Shown piece after piece: positions 1-8,907 of a stretch of 64,000 nucleotides of DNA. Position 1 is the first letter of the stretch; each line of letters begins with the position of its first letter. The stretch is from positions 1 to 64,000 of the forward strand of contig JASLLE010000005.1 of NCBI GenBank assembly GCA_030747175.1. The letters are read 5' to 3'. A program made the translations under genes and the position numbers. This DNA is from Dehalococcoidia bacterium. Lineage in GTDB: Bacteria; Chloroflexota; Dehalococcoidia; Lucifugimonadales; Lucifugimonadaceae. The notes under the pieces were generated by a model that was given only the letters and a program-made list of their open reading frames with translations, was not told the origin of the DNA and searched no databases.

Positions 1-104
1 AGTACGGCGCAGCCAGCGTCGGGCGGGATTCTACGCTCCCGGGGGAATTAAGTGGGGTGAGGGTGTGCGTTGTTGCGGCAGAACGCGCTTCGTTGCGGTA
101 TCGG

Positions 105-123
105 CCCTTCGAGAGCCTCAGGG
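105..123. repeat. Dispersed short repeat, family B, copy 1
   Basis: This is one of five intergenic copies of a ~20 nt element with core CCTTCGAGAACCTCAGG or its complement. The others are at 1421-1442, 27554-27575, 33571-33592 and 58803-58823. This copy reads CCCTTCGAGAGCCTCAGGG. It lies just downstream of the Ldh2 gene's stop codon. The function is unknown. Confidence 0.6.
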
Positions 124-168
124 TGGGTATTCTTGCTATCAGGTGGGTTTCTGAGGGTGCTCGGCTTC

Positions 169-1275
169 TTACGCCGTTGGCAGGTCCAGTTCGAGTTCGA
201 GTTCGTTAGAGATCGAGTGGAACCAGTCGATCACCGACCGGTGGTAGGGAATGCCGTCTCGCATCCTGATCTCGGTCTCCTCGGCTTCCGGCAGGCCCGG
301 GTAAATGACGCGGTCATGACCCGGCGCTGGTTTCGTATTCGCCAGCCCCTCCAGGAAGTCGTCCATGTCTGACTTGAATTTATCGACATCGGTGAAGGCG
401 TCGACTTTGTAGACCTGCACAAAGTGGCCCATAAGCCCGGGAGGCGACTGCGGCATCAGGAAGCCAGCGCCCTGCCCGGAAAGGACGTCGCACAGGATCT
501 CGCAGACGGCGGCGAATCCGTAACCCTTGTGGGAGCCCTGTTCCCGGGTGCCTCCGAACGGCAGCATGTGGAAATCGTCCCGGTTCTCGGGAAGCGGCGT
601 TTCCTCCATGATGGGCGTGCCGTCTTTCTTCGTGATCCAACCCGGGTCCATCGGCGCGCCGACTCTCGCCGCGAGACGGAGCTTGTTGCCGGCGACCTGG
701 GTCGTAGCGAAGTCCATGACGAACGGGGGTTGCTTATTGGCGGGCGCGGCCCATGCCCACGGGTTCGTTGAGAAGCGACGCTCGCCGCCGAAGGTCGGGA
801 CCATCGACATCGGGCTGCCGGCGGTCATGCAGACTCCGATCATGTCGTGTTTGAGCGGGAGCATGGCGTGGTAGGCGAGCATGCCGAGATGGCGGCCGTT
901 GTTCATGACAACGGTAGCCATGCCGTGTCGGTCCGCTTTCTCGATGGCCATCTCCATCGCTCTGGGAGCGACGTGGAGGCCGAGTCCGGTGTCGCAATCA
1001 AGCGTCGCGGTGGTGTCGCTCTCGCGTATCACCCGGACGTTTGGCCGCGGGTTTATGTTTCCCGCTCCGTACTGCTCAACGTAGCTGGCGAGCATGTTGG
1101 AGACGCCGTGGCTCTCGCAGCCGCGCAGGTCGGAAACCATGAGGACATCTGCCGAAAGCGCCGCGTCCTCATCGGTCTGGCCCATCTTTCGGAAGATGGC
1201 CTCGGCGGCGGTTCGCATTTGCTGCTGGTCTACGTATACACGGTCCTCTTCAGGGACGAAGAAGCGTTCCAGCAT
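169..1275 (-). CDS. Ldh2-family (malate/L-lactate dehydrogenase-like) NAD(P)-dependent oxidoreductase
   Basis: This 368-residue protein fits the Ldh2 (YlbC/YiaK/ureidoglycolate dehydrogenase) family, cytosolic enzymes that oxidise 2-hydroxyacids with NAD(P). I see the family's N-terminal S-H-G-V motif with its His at about residue 56, the N-N-G-R-H-L-G segment, the F-S-T-N-P nucleotide-binding region and the G-S-H-K-G-Y-G-F-A motif. The length is typical. The ATG follows GAGG by about 8 nt. The substrate cannot be read from the sequence; malate, lactate, ureidoglycolate and sulfolactate are all used in this family. It is a single-gene unit on the minus strand, separated from the metallophosphoesterase genes by 365 bp of repeat-bearing spacer. 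Confidence 0.9.
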   Translation of the reverse strand: MLERFFVPEEDRVYVDQQQMRTAAEAIFRKMGQTDEDAALSADVLMVSDLRGCESHGVSNMLASYVEQYGAGNINPRPNVRVIRESDTTATLDCDTGLGLHVAPRAMEMAIEKADRHGMATVVMNNGRHLGMLAYHAMLPLKHDMIGVCMTAGSPMSMVPTFGGERRFSTNPWAWAAPANKQPPFVMDFATTQVAGNKLRLAARVGAPMDPGWITKKDGTPIMEETPLPENRDDFHMLPFGGTREQGSHKGYGFAAVCEILCDVLSGQGAGFLMPQSPPGLMGHFVQVYKVDAFTDVDKFKSDMDDFLEGLANTKPAPGHDRVIYPGLPEAEETEIRMRDGIPYHRSVIDWFHSISNELELELDLPTA

Positions 1276-1640
1276 TTCTGAGGCCTCGTTTCGGTGTTTG
1301 TGGGCGCGGCGGGTTATGTTTTCTACGGTTCAGGGCACAGGATGGCCCGAGTGGTGCTCGAACGCAAGGCCGCAGTGCGGCGCGTGTGCAACGCGCGAGT
1401 CGTGCAAGGGCAACGCGAGTGTCCTGAGGTTTTCGAAGGACCGGATCGCGAGGGGAACGCGTCTCTGTTTCGGGACCGTGAGGAACGCGTTCCACGAGAG
1501 TGACCGGCCCCAAATGGAGGATATTCGTTGGAGCGCATTACGGGCCAGTTGGAGGGTTGGCCAGGAGATTCCTCGCGTGCGGGCTTCGGAATGGGCATAT
1601 ATGCCCGGAATGACACAACGGCCGTTGCTGAGGGGCCGGG
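1276..1640. other. Intergenic spacer with two dispersed repeats, no gene seen
   Basis: No open frame here has credible protein features. It contains a copy of repeat family B at 1421-1442 and, at 1586-1615, an element centred on the perfect palindrome GGGCATATATGCCC (1593-1606) followed by GGAATGACA. The same palindrome with the same flanks recurs at 56174-56204. The spacer separates two minus-strand units and so probably also holds the Ldh2 promoter, which I could not place. Confidence 0.55.
1421..1442. repeat. Dispersed short repeat, family B, copy 2
   Basis: The sequence GTCCTGAGGTTTTCGAAGGACC matches the family core in the opposite orientation to copy 1. The outer GTCC/GGAC bases make it weakly palindromic. 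It lies in the spacer upstream of the Ldh2 gene. Confidence 0.6.
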
Positions 1641-2498
1641 CTATAGCTCTACCGATCCGGGCCCGTTTCCGAAGGCGTAGTAGTCGTGTTCGACCCTGTC
1701 CGGGAGGACTTTGACGACCCTGTAGCCGGAGGGATCATCGCCCAGCGGGTAGCCGACCGCTCCCGTCGCAACGACCTGCATATCACCGTACGAGGAATAG
1801 TTGTTGCGATGCCAGTGCCCGGCGAACACGGCCTTCGCATCGGCATTTCTCAGAAGTCGCAGCAACACTTCACGGCGTTCGAGCGGCCAGTTCCAGTAAT
1901 CGGTCGGCTCGTCAGGCGTTTTCAGGAATGCCGGGTGGTGCGAGAAGACGATGATCGGGCCGCCTTGTGATACCGCCGCCGCCAGTTCAGTCTTTACGAA
2001 TTCAAGCTGCGCCTCCCACTCACCCGGCACCGGCGATGGGTTGTCGATCGTGATGCTGTCCAGCACCAGGAACGAAGCGCCGCTGTGCTGGAATGCGAAG
2101 TAATCGGGTCCGAACACTCCTCGGTAGGTCCGCAGGCTTTCCGGCGTGGCACTCACGGTATCGGCCCCGACATCGTGGTTACCGGGAACCCAGTGGATCG
2201 GTATTTCGGAATCAAGCCCGCCCGCTATGCGTAGCACCTCGGCCCGCTCGGTTTCCGAATCTGGGTCGTTCACCATGTCACCGCAGACGACCACAAACGC
2301 CGGCTTCAATCTGTTCGCTTCGGAAATCGCCTCCGTGAATAGCCGGCTCTCATCCTCGAACCCCTGTACGGGTGGCGCTTTCCGGACCTTACTGCCTTTG
2401 AACAGTTGTGCCTCGATCACCTCGTCCGTGACGCCGCCCCATCGGGCGAACATGCCGAATTGTGGGTCTGCGAGCTGGATGAAAAAGAATGGGTCCAT
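1641..2498 (-). CDS. CPPED1-like metallophosphoesterase (tandem copy 1 of 3)
   Basis: This 285-residue calcineurin-like phosphoesterase carries the full set of metal-ligand motifs: L-A-D-P-Q-F-G near residue 10, C-G-D-M-V-N-D, P-G-N-H-D-V-G, F-S-H-H-P-A-F and A-G-H-W-H-R-N. The L-A-D-P-Q start is typical of proteins similar to the eukaryotic phosphatase CPPED1. There is no signal peptide, so it is probably cytosolic. It is the last gene of a minus-strand run of aldolase and three paralogous phosphoesterases. GAGG lies about 9 nt before the ATG. The substrate (phosphoprotein or small phosphoester) is not predictable from sequence. Confidence 0.88.
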   Translation of the reverse strand: MDPFFFIQLADPQFGMFARWGGVTDEVIEAQLFKGSKVRKAPPVQGFEDESRLFTEAISEANRLKPAFVVVCGDMVNDPDSETERAEVLRIAGGLDSEIPIHWVPGNHDVGADTVSATPESLRTYRGVFGPDYFAFQHSGASFLVLDSITIDNPSPVPGEWEAQLEFVKTELAAAVSQGGPIIVFSHHPAFLKTPDEPTDYWNWPLERREVLLRLLRNADAKAVFAGHWHRNNYSSYGDMQVVATGAVGYPLGDDPSGYRVVKVLPDRVEHDYYAFGNGPGSVEL

Positions 2499-2565
2499 TT
2501 AAAGATCCTCGTCTAGCGGTGTACGGCGGTGACCTCGAGTGCAGCGGACACGTGGCCGAGGGTGT

Positions 2566-3450
2566 TCACGGCGTGTTTGTCGACGCGGGCATTTCGTCCA
2601 TCGCATACCAGTCGTGCTTCAGGCCGGATCCCTCCACCTGCACAACGCGGTAGCCCGAAGGGTCGTCCCCGAACGGGTAGCCGACGGAGCCGGAGGCGAT
2701 CATCTCCATGTCTCCACCAAACGCATAGTTGTTCCTGTGCCAGTGGCCAGCGAACACGGCATCGACACCGTACTCGCCAAGTAGTTCCAGGACGGGGCGG
2801 CGACGCTCGATTGGAATGGTCAAGTGCGCCTCTTCGGGCTTGTCTTCGTCCTGGTTTTCAAGGAAGAACGGGTGGTGTGTGAACAGGATGATGTGACTGC
2901 TCTGGCTTAAACGAGCGGCGCGTAGTTCGGCTTCAAGAAAAGCCATCTGGGTTTCCAGCTCGCCCGGCACTTCTTCCGGGTGTTGCGTGATGGCCGTATT
3001 GAGCACGATGAAGCTGGCATCGCCGTGCTGGAACGCGTAGTTGTCCGGCCCGAACCTGGAACGATATCGCGCAAGGCTTTCGTCGGTCGGAACCTCGTGC
3101 CGCGCATCGGCGCCGACATCGTGATTGCCGGGCACCCAGTGGAGGTCGATGCCGTCATCCAGAAGCGCGCCGATTCGCAGAGCCTCCTCGGCCTGGGCGT
3201 CGTCGTCCCACTGGTCGACGATGTCCCCGCACACGACAACGAAGTCCGGGCGGATAGCGTTCGCCGTGCTGATGGCCGCCGAAAACAGTCGGATTTCGTC
3301 CGCCAGTCCGGTGATTTTTGGAGCGGGTTGGGCGTTAAGGCCGCGCGCCCGAAACGCGGCGATCTGCTCCTCAGACAGTCCACTGAGACGGGCGAAAAGT
3401 CCAAATTGTGGGTCGGCGAGCTGGATGAACGACAGGGCGTCTTCAGCCAC
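2566..3450 (-). CDS. CPPED1-like metallophosphoesterase (tandem copy 2 of 3)
   Basis: This 294-residue paralogue of its two neighbours keeps all metal-binding motifs: L-A-D-P-Q-F-G, C-G-D-I-V-D, P-G-N-H-D-V-G, F-T-H-H-P-F-F and A-G-H-W-H-R-N. The start is a GTG whose reading frame overlaps the 3' end of copy 3 by 8 nt, which implies translational coupling. The three copies share the G-Y-P-motif region after the GHWH motif but differ in the loop after the histidine pair, where this copy has an acidic stretch. They look like old duplications rather than recent ones. Confidence 0.88.
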   Translation of the reverse strand: MAEDALSFIQLADPQFGLFARLSGLSEEQIAAFRARGLNAQPAPKITGLADEIRLFSAAISTANAIRPDFVVVCGDIVDQWDDDAQAEEALRIGALLDDGIDLHWVPGNHDVGADARHEVPTDESLARYRSRFGPDNYAFQHGDASFIVLNTAITQHPEEVPGELETQMAFLEAELRAARLSQSSHIILFTHHPFFLENQDEDKPEEAHLTIPIERRRPVLELLGEYGVDAVFAGHWHRNNYAFGGDMEMIASGSVGYPFGDDPSGYRVVQVEGSGLKHDWYAMDEMPASTNTP

Positions 3451-4372
3451 CCGGCGTGTCCATGAACGGTGCCTCGTACGTCAGCCGGGACCAACTGTGA
3501 TCGATGCTGTCAGGCGTCACGTGGACTTCCCGAAAGCCGGAGCCGTCAATGCTTACCGGGTAACCAACCGGTCCGGAGGTGACCATCTGCATCGGTCCAT
3601 CGCTGGCGTAGATGTTGCCGTGCAGGTGTCCTGCGAAAACGGCGTCGGCCCCGTACCGGCGAAGCAGGTCCAGGATTGGCCGGCGGCGTTCGATCGGGAC
3701 CGCTGTCCTGTTAAACAGCGGTGTGTCCTCTTCAGGGTCATGGACGAACAGCGGTATGTGAGTGAACAGAACGATGTGTGCGCTTCCACTGCGTCTCGCT
3801 TCTTCAAGCTCGTGTCCGAGGAACTCGAGCTGAGACTTCCACTCATCCGGCACCTCCTGTGGCGCCTGCATGATTGACGAGTTGAGGACGATGAAACTCG
3901 TATCGCCTTGCTGGAACGCGTAGTTGTCGGGTCCGAACCGGGTCCGGTAGCGCTCCAGCGTATCGGCGGTGGGTATGGTGTGGTTTTCGTCAGCCCCGAC
4001 ATCATGATTTCCGGCGACCCAATGCAGATCAATGCCGTCGTCCAGTAGCCGGCCGATCCGACGCGCCTCATCCGCCTGGGGATCGCTGTCCCAGTGGTAA
4101 ACGATGTCTCCGCACACGACCACAAAAGCGGGGCGTAACTGATTCGCCGTCTGGATGGCTTCAGTAAAAAGGTTGGTTTCCGGCGCAAACCCGGATATCG
4201 GGCGTACCGGCCTTACGCCGACCCTGTCAATTCCATGTATGTCTGCCATCATTTCTCTCATGGCGGCGAACCGTTCAGGGCTGCGTTCGCTGATCTCAGC
4301 AAACATGCCGAGCTGTGGATCGGCGAGTTGCATGAAGGTAATTTCGCCGGGTCCGGTCGTTTTCTCGGTCAT
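3443..4372 (-). CDS. CPPED1-like metallophosphoesterase (tandem copy 3 of 3)
   Basis: I chose the ATG at 4372 because it forms an ATGA overlap with the stop of the upstream aldolase and puts the L-A-D-P-Q-L-G motif close to the N-terminus, giving 309 residues. A longer in-frame start at 4444 would lie inside the aldolase gene. The metal ligands are present: C-G-D-I-V-Y-H, A-G-N-H-D-V-G, F-T-H-I-P-L-F and A-G-H-L-H-G-N. The second member of the usual H-H pair is Ile here, a small departure from copies 1 and 2. It is co-transcribed with the aldolase and the two other phosphoesterases. Confidence 0.87.
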   Translation of the reverse strand: MTEKTTGPGEITFMQLADPQLGMFAEISERSPERFAAMREMMADIHGIDRVGVRPVRPISGFAPETNLFTEAIQTANQLRPAFVVVCGDIVYHWDSDPQADEARRIGRLLDDGIDLHWVAGNHDVGADENHTIPTADTLERYRTRFGPDNYAFQQGDTSFIVLNSSIMQAPQEVPDEWKSQLEFLGHELEEARRSGSAHIVLFTHIPLFVHDPEEDTPLFNRTAVPIERRRPILDLLRRYGADAVFAGHLHGNIYASDGPMQMVTSGPVGYPVSIDGSGFREVHVTPDSIDHSWSRLTYEAPFMDTPGG

Positions 4373-5121
4373 GATCCGCTCATCTTTCCTAAGAACGCCG
4401 TTGCGCCCGCGGCAAGCCAGGGCTGCCAGGCGAGGCCGACGCACTTCACGCCCCGGGCGATGTAGCTCGCCACGGTGTCGTCGTTGACCAGCGTGCCGGC
4501 GGTTCGGCCGGAGTCGATTATGATGCCGAGGCCGTCTTCGACTGCTTGCAGTACTTCCGGGTGTGATATGTCGCCGGTGTGGCCCATGCTCTGTGCGAGG
4601 TCCCCGGGCGCTACGTAGAACACGTCGATCCCGTCAGCCTTGACGATCTCCTTCATGTTGCGGATGGCGATTATGTCCTCAAGAAGGATCGTGACGAGCG
4701 TGTTCTCGTTGGCCTTCCGGTGGTAATCGCTGATCCCGAGCGCCCGGCGTCCGCCGAAAGCGCCGCGATTACCCAGTGGCCCGTAATAGGACGACCGCGC
4801 CACGCTCTCCGCTTCTTCCCGCGTGTTCACGTGCGGCACCATGATCCCGTTTGCGCCGCGGTCCAGCGCGCGCGTGATGAGGGCCGGGTCGTTGCGGTGA
4901 ACGCGGACGACCGAGGCCATGTCCCACAGGTCACACGCGCGTGAGATATCGCCGATTACGTCCCATGAAATCGGCCCGTGCTCGCCTTCGGCGAGGATCG
5001 AGTCGAACCCCAGGTTGCCGAAGATCTCGGCTGTATCGCCGTCGTTCACGCCGTTGACGATAGATATGACGCCCCCGGCCTGAAGCTTCTGTTTAGCTTT
5101 GTTTATTCGGTACTCGGCCAA
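4369..5121 (-). CDS. HpcH/HpaI-type class II aldolase/citrate lyase-family protein
   Basis: This 250-residue cytosolic protein resembles 2-keto-3-deoxy-sugar-acid and 4-hydroxy-2-oxoheptanedioate aldolases, metal-dependent enzymes that split 2-oxoacid aldols to pyruvate and an aldehyde. Supporting segments are G-F-D-S-I-L-A-E-G-E-H-G near residue 45, the V-V-R-V-H-R-N-D strand, G-A-N-G-I-M-V-P-H-V-N-T and the V-A-P-G-D-L-A-Q-S-M-G motif. I chose the TTG start at 5121 because AGGAG sits 8 nt upstream; the frame runs open further upstream but codes nothing family-like. The gene heads the four-gene run with the three phosphoesterases through a 4-nt overlap. Confidence 0.85.
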   Translation of the reverse strand: MAEYRINKAKQKLQAGGVISIVNGVNDGDTAEIFGNLGFDSILAEGEHGPISWDVIGDISRACDLWDMASVVRVHRNDPALITRALDRGANGIMVPHVNTREEAESVARSSYYGPLGNRGAFGGRRALGISDYHRKANENTLVTILLEDIIAIRNMKEIVKADGIDVFYVAPGDLAQSMGHTGDISHPEVLQAVEDGLGIIIDSGRTAGTLVNDDTVASYIARGVKCVGLAWQPWLAAGATAFLGKMSGS

Positions 5122-5551
5122 GGATGACGCTCCTGTTGAAGGGCAGGTGTGACCCTGATCTATCTGGATTCGTGATGGGCTTCGATTGTTAACCCACCGC
5201 CATTTCACTCGGATCGGTTTCGCCGGTCCGCTGCCTCCGGTGGTGCTCCTTCGCCGGTCTGAGGTTTGAGGCCGACCACCTGAGACGGATGCCGGCGAAC
5301 ACGACCGTTGCGACATCAATGGCGGCGAGCATGGTGCTTCTATCGTGAATCGTAGGCAATATAAGCGATGCGGCCGGAAGCGGCACGGGGACGGTCCGCG
5401 CAATGGACTGGTCGGGCGCCCATCCGTTGAGGTTATTCGAGTGGAATTGCTTTCGGTGTCCGGCGTCGGTCTGCAGGGCTTTGATTGCGGCCTGGAGTCC
5501 GCCGATTCTGCGTTGCGGGAAGTTCAGCCCGTGAAGCCGAATCGGCAGTGA
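5122..5551. other. Intergenic spacer, no convincing gene
   Basis: This 430 bp stretch lies between two minus-strand genes. Short open frames exist on both strands (about 60-70 codons) but none shows a ribosome site, composition or motif that I trust. I see no strong hairpin or known repeat copy in it. It presumably includes the promoter for the aldolase operon and the 3' region of the stress-protein gene. Confidence 0.5.
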
Positions 5552-6547
5552 TCAAACAACAGCCTGGCGCCGTTGTTGCATGGCAGACGGAACCACGATA
5601 ACCGGCCGTTTCGATTGTCGGATTATGCGGTCCGTGACACTCCCGAGCCTCCACTTGGTGATGCCCGACTGCCCCTGCGCCGCCATCACGATCAACGAGG
5701 AAGGAAGACTTTCCGACGCGCCGAGGATCTCAGATATTTCATCCTCCCTGCCGATCACGGTGCTGGAGGGCAGGCCGATCCTTTCGGCAACGTCGTCCAT
5801 GTAACGGGTGGCGGCGCCGCGGAAATCGGCATCGATGTCTCGCCCTACGCGTTCAGCGCCTTCGCCCCAGGCCGTTTCTCTGGCGCGACCGCCAATGGCC
5901 CGGAGAAGTAAGAATTGGGCGCCGCTGGCTTCGGCGATCTGACTTCCGGGCTCGAGGGCTGCCTCAGCTGCGCGTGATCCATCGAGTGCGACGATGACGG
6001 TCTGGATTGCGAGGTCGGAGGCACTGAGTGTGGGATCGGCCTGTGGTGGAGCGACCAGCACCGGGATTGGTGACGAGTGCAGCACCCGGTCCGTAACGCT
6101 GCCCAATCCCCTTCCGATGGCATATCGGCTATGAGGGGAGAGCGCTATGAGTCCGAAATGTTTGCGTCGCGCGAGCTCGACGATATCGGTCATCGGGTCG
6201 CCTGCATGGGCCTCGTAGCTGCTCTCGATGCCGCTCGCCTGAAGCGGGGCGGCCAGGGCGGCCAGGTAAGCGCGGGCGCGTTCTACACGCCGCCGCACCT
6301 CGGTTTCGGTGGTCCGGGCGTCTGACGGATTCAGCGGAGCCGTGTCCGGCGGGGCGGTTGTGGGATCGGGCCGATCGTCCACGTTGTCCGAGTAGTAGAG
6401 CGAAGGTATCTCGCGTTTTCGCAGGTCCACGGCCGCGAAAAGATGAACGGCCGCGCGTATCGGGCGGGCGAGAGAAGTCACCGTCGGCAGTACCGACGCC
6501 GCTATTCCCGCGCCATCCAGCGGTACCAGGATCCCTGAAATAGGCAA
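5552..6547 (-). CDS. Tandem-domain universal stress protein (UspA family)
   Basis: This 331-residue protein has two Usp domains, at about residues 1-165 and 180-325. Each starts with a V-P-L-D or V-A-L-D-G strand and ends with the ATP-binding type glycine motif. In the first this is S-P-H-S-R-Y-A-I-G-R-G-L-G-S-V-T-D followed by P-V-L-V; in the second it is A-Q-G-Q-S-G-I-T-K-W-R-L-G-S-V-T-D followed by P-V-I-V-V. Such proteins bind ATP and are linked to stress or energy limitation. The start is a TTG with GGGAG about 8 nt upstream. It is divergent from the phosphotriesterase-like gene. Confidence 0.9.
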   Translation of the reverse strand: MPISGILVPLDGAGIAASVLPTVTSLARPIRAAVHLFAAVDLRKREIPSLYYSDNVDDRPDPTTAPPDTAPLNPSDARTTETEVRRRVERARAYLAALAAPLQASGIESSYEAHAGDPMTDIVELARRKHFGLIALSPHSRYAIGRGLGSVTDRVLHSSPIPVLVAPPQADPTLSASDLAIQTVIVALDGSRAAEAALEPGSQIAEASGAQFLLLRAIGGRARETAWGEGAERVGRDIDADFRGAATRYMDDVAERIGLPSSTVIGREDEISEILGASESLPSSLIVMAAQGQSGITKWRLGSVTDRIIRQSKRPVIVVPSAMQQRRQAVV

Positions 6548-6701
6548 GTCACTGACTCCCGGCTACTGAGTACAGTGTCGCGCCAACGCTGATTACGTAA
6601 CTTCGGGCCGGAGGAACGGAAGAGCGTGATTACCGTTAAGGTAGGCGGCCTTGAAGCAGCCGCGCCCGAATTGGGATAACAGGCATCTCTGGGGGTTATG
6701 A

Positions 6702-7658
6702 ATGACAACGGTCAACTCTGTACTCGGACCGATGGATACGTCAGAAATGGGATTCACCCTCTCCCATGAGCACGTCCTGATCACTTCGGCGGGCATCCAG
6801 ACTACGTTTCCGGAGTTCGTTCCCAGGGACGAGACGATCGAGGAAGGCGTTCAGCTCTTCAAGGATGCTAAAGCGGGCGGCGTCGACACGATATTTGACC
6901 TGACGACTCATGATCTTGGCCGCGACATCAGGGTCGTGGAGGCTGTGTCCCGGGGGAGTGGTGTGAACATGATCGCCGCCACCGGCACCTGGCGAGACAT
7001 ACCGTGCGTGTTCTGGACGGCCGAGGTCGACGAGATAGCGAGCCTGTACGTGCGCGAGCTTGATGAGGGAATCGAGGGGACCGGAATCAGGCCCGGCATT
7101 ATCAAAGTCGCGAACGATGTCGGCGGGGTGACCGATGAGGGCGAGATCGTTCTCCGGGCCGCGGCGCGCGCGCACCAGAAGACGGGTGCGCCGATATACA
7201 CGCACACATGGGCGCCCGAGCGGGTGGGAGATCAGCAGGTCAAGATTTTTGAGGATGAGGGCGTGGACCTGAACCGCGTATGCGTCGGTCACAGCAACGA
7301 CACCACGGACCTCGATTACCTGAAGGGTCTCCTGGACAAAGGTGTATGGATCGGGCTGGACCGTTATCACCCGGTTGCACGTCCGGGCGTTCCGGACTGG
7401 CGCGCCCGCACGGATACGGCGAAGGCGCTCATTGACGCGGGCTATGGCGATCGCCTGATGATGGGGCACGATGCCCAGGTTCGGCTGCGAATAGCGTCGA
7501 AAGAGGCATTTGCCGAGCGCATGAGGCTGAATCCGGACAAGTTCCTGTTCATCTCCCGCAACGCGCTGCCATACCTGAAGGAGAACGGCGGGACGGATGC
7601 CGATGTCCAGAACATCATGGTGAATAACCCTCGCCGATATATCGAGGGCGCGTCCTGA
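6702..7658 (+). CDS. Phosphotriesterase-family (PHP-like) metal-dependent hydrolase
   Basis: This 318-residue amidohydrolase-superfamily protein shows L-S-H-E-H-V (the first metal H-x-H), A-A-T-G-T-W, G-I-I-K-V-A (position of the bridging Lys), T-H-T-W (third His), V-G-H-S-N-D (fourth His) and M-M-G-H-D (metal Asp). Family members hydrolyse lactones, phosphotriesters or unknown esters; this is the phosphotriesterase-homology group, so the true substrate is open. A weak promoter-like pair, TTGAAG at 6651 and GATAAC at 6675, lies upstream, and GGGGG precedes the ATG by about 6 nt. It is a single gene with a hairpin terminator about 150 bp downstream. Confidence 0.9.
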   Translation: MTTVNSVLGPMDTSEMGFTLSHEHVLITSAGIQTTFPEFVPRDETIEEGVQLFKDAKAGGVDTIFDLTTHDLGRDIRVVEAVSRGSGVNMIAATGTWRDIPCVFWTAEVDEIASLYVRELDEGIEGTGIRPGIIKVANDVGGVTDEGEIVLRAAARAHQKTGAPIYTHTWAPERVGDQQVKIFEDEGVDLNRVCVGHSNDTTDLDYLKGLLDKGVWIGLDRYHPVARPGVPDWRARTDTAKALIDAGYGDRLMMGHDAQVRLRIASKEAFAERMRLNPDKFLFISRNALPYLKENGGTDADVQNIMVNNPRRYIEGAS

Positions 7659-7809
7659 ATTAACGGACGGTATCCCGGGCGTTGATTAGCGGTCAAATTA
7701 ACCTTTATCTGGTGAGAACTATTCACGCCATAATCGCTCGCGCATCAAACCTGTAAATAATCCTTCCCTATAACCGCCGTTATTAAAGATTAGTCAGGAA
7801 CAATAAAAG

Positions 7810-7840
7810 GACCCCTCCCCGGAGGCGTTGGGGAGGGGTC
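7810..7840. terminator. Hairpin terminator between convergent genes
   Basis: GACCCCTCCCC (7810-7820) pairs perfectly with GGGGAGGGGTC (7830-7840) across a 9-nt loop. It lies between the convergent phosphotriesterase-like gene and the ParB-like gene and could serve either. On the minus strand the stem is followed by CCTTTTATTG, which gives a T-rich tail in that direction. Confidence 0.65.
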
Positions 7841-7906
7841 AAAGGTCCGGCGTTTCAACGGGGGGTTTGGGGGGCCGAGAAGCGCCGGGCGGTTATGTCT
7901 TATGGG

Positions 7907-8845
7907 CTATCTCCGGGAAGTCGCTCCCACAAGTGCCGGCGGCATGCCTGCGCCCGGGATCTGTGCGGCCGAGAGGTGATGCAGCGCCAGTTGAACGCGG
8001 CTGTCCAGGATGCGGAGAGTGGAGATGAGTTTGAGTCTCCGGTACTCCGGGATGGTCTGCAAAGGAAGACCATCGAGCTGTCCGGCGAGTTGCAGGAGCA
8101 TGCTTTCCAGGTCTTTGCGTTGGTGGATCACAGGTTCTGGAGCTCTCGGTAGAGGCGCGGGTTCTGGTTCCGGGGCCGGCTTGGCGCCGTTAACCACCTC
8201 ATCCAGGAGATCGTCGATGGACTTGGTGGGGAAGTTTTTCGCCCGTCCGACGATGCGCTCGACATATACCGAACTCAACTGACCGGAGACGAACGGTCCG
8301 GCGATCTCGCGCTGTCTGGCGTAGTCGTCTATGTCGGCGATGCTGCGCGCTTCTTTGAACGTCAGTTCGCCGGAGTCGACCTTTTTGCCGAGTTCCGGGT
8401 CCAGGTTTCGGATCAGACTCTCGTAGTGGTGGATAGTCCCCGGGGTGATGGAAGTTCGCCGGGCCAGCTCCTGTTGCGTGACGGAGTGCTCTTCCCTGTA
8501 CTCGAGGAAAGCCCGCCCGAGCTGCATGGCCGGGATCTTTTCGTGGTGGTAGTTCTCGCTGAGTTGGAGTTCCCGGACCTCTTGCTCTTCGACATCGGTG
8601 CGGACCTGCCCGTCGATGTCGGTGAGGCCGGCCCTGCGGGCCGCCATCCACAACCGCTCGCCGACGATGATGACGTACAGGGCGGCGTCCGGGTCGCCTG
8701 CGCGCCCGGGGTTGGGCCGCACGATCAGCGGCTGGCGCAACTCCAGGGTACGCAGGTCGTCCGAGGTGTTCGCGCTGCGCCCCTTCCGGGGGAGTTTGCG
8801 CGCCTGATCGGGGTCTGGAACTATGGAGTGGACCGGTAGGAGCAT
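7907..8845 (-). CDS. Orphan ParB/RepB/Spo0J-like DNA-binding protein
   Basis: This 312-residue protein has a ParB N-terminal domain (about residues 1-105). The nucleotide-contact box G-E-R-L-W-M-A-A-R stands where chromosomal ParBs have G-E-R-R-W-R-A, and an S-E-N-Y-H-H-E-K segment follows. Next comes a helix-turn-helix region (about 115-170) with V-T-Q-Q-E-L-A-R-R-T-S-I-T-P-G-T-I. The C-terminal part contains a proline/alanine linker. No parA gene is adjacent, so this is more likely a ParB-derived regulator or CTP switch than a segregation pair. GGGAGG lies 6 nt before the ATG. It is transcribed away from the DUF5343 gene across a nested palindrome. Confidence 0.85.
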   Translation of the reverse strand: MLLPVHSIVPDPDQARKLPRKGRSANTSDDLRTLELRQPLIVRPNPGRAGDPDAALYVIIVGERLWMAARRAGLTDIDGQVRTDVEEQEVRELQLSENYHHEKIPAMQLGRAFLEYREEHSVTQQELARRTSITPGTIHHYESLIRNLDPELGKKVDSGELTFKEARSIADIDDYARQREIAGPFVSGQLSSVYVERIVGRAKNFPTKSIDDLLDEVVNGAKPAPEPEPAPLPRAPEPVIHQRKDLESMLLQLAGQLDGLPLQTIPEYRRLKLISTLRILDSRVQLALHHLSAAQIPGAGMPPALVGATSRR

Positions 8846-8907
8846 GCCAGCCTCCCGTTTCTGATGTTGGGTCTGCCGGGTGGCTGCCTCGTTCCTGTAC
8901 GGGTAGC

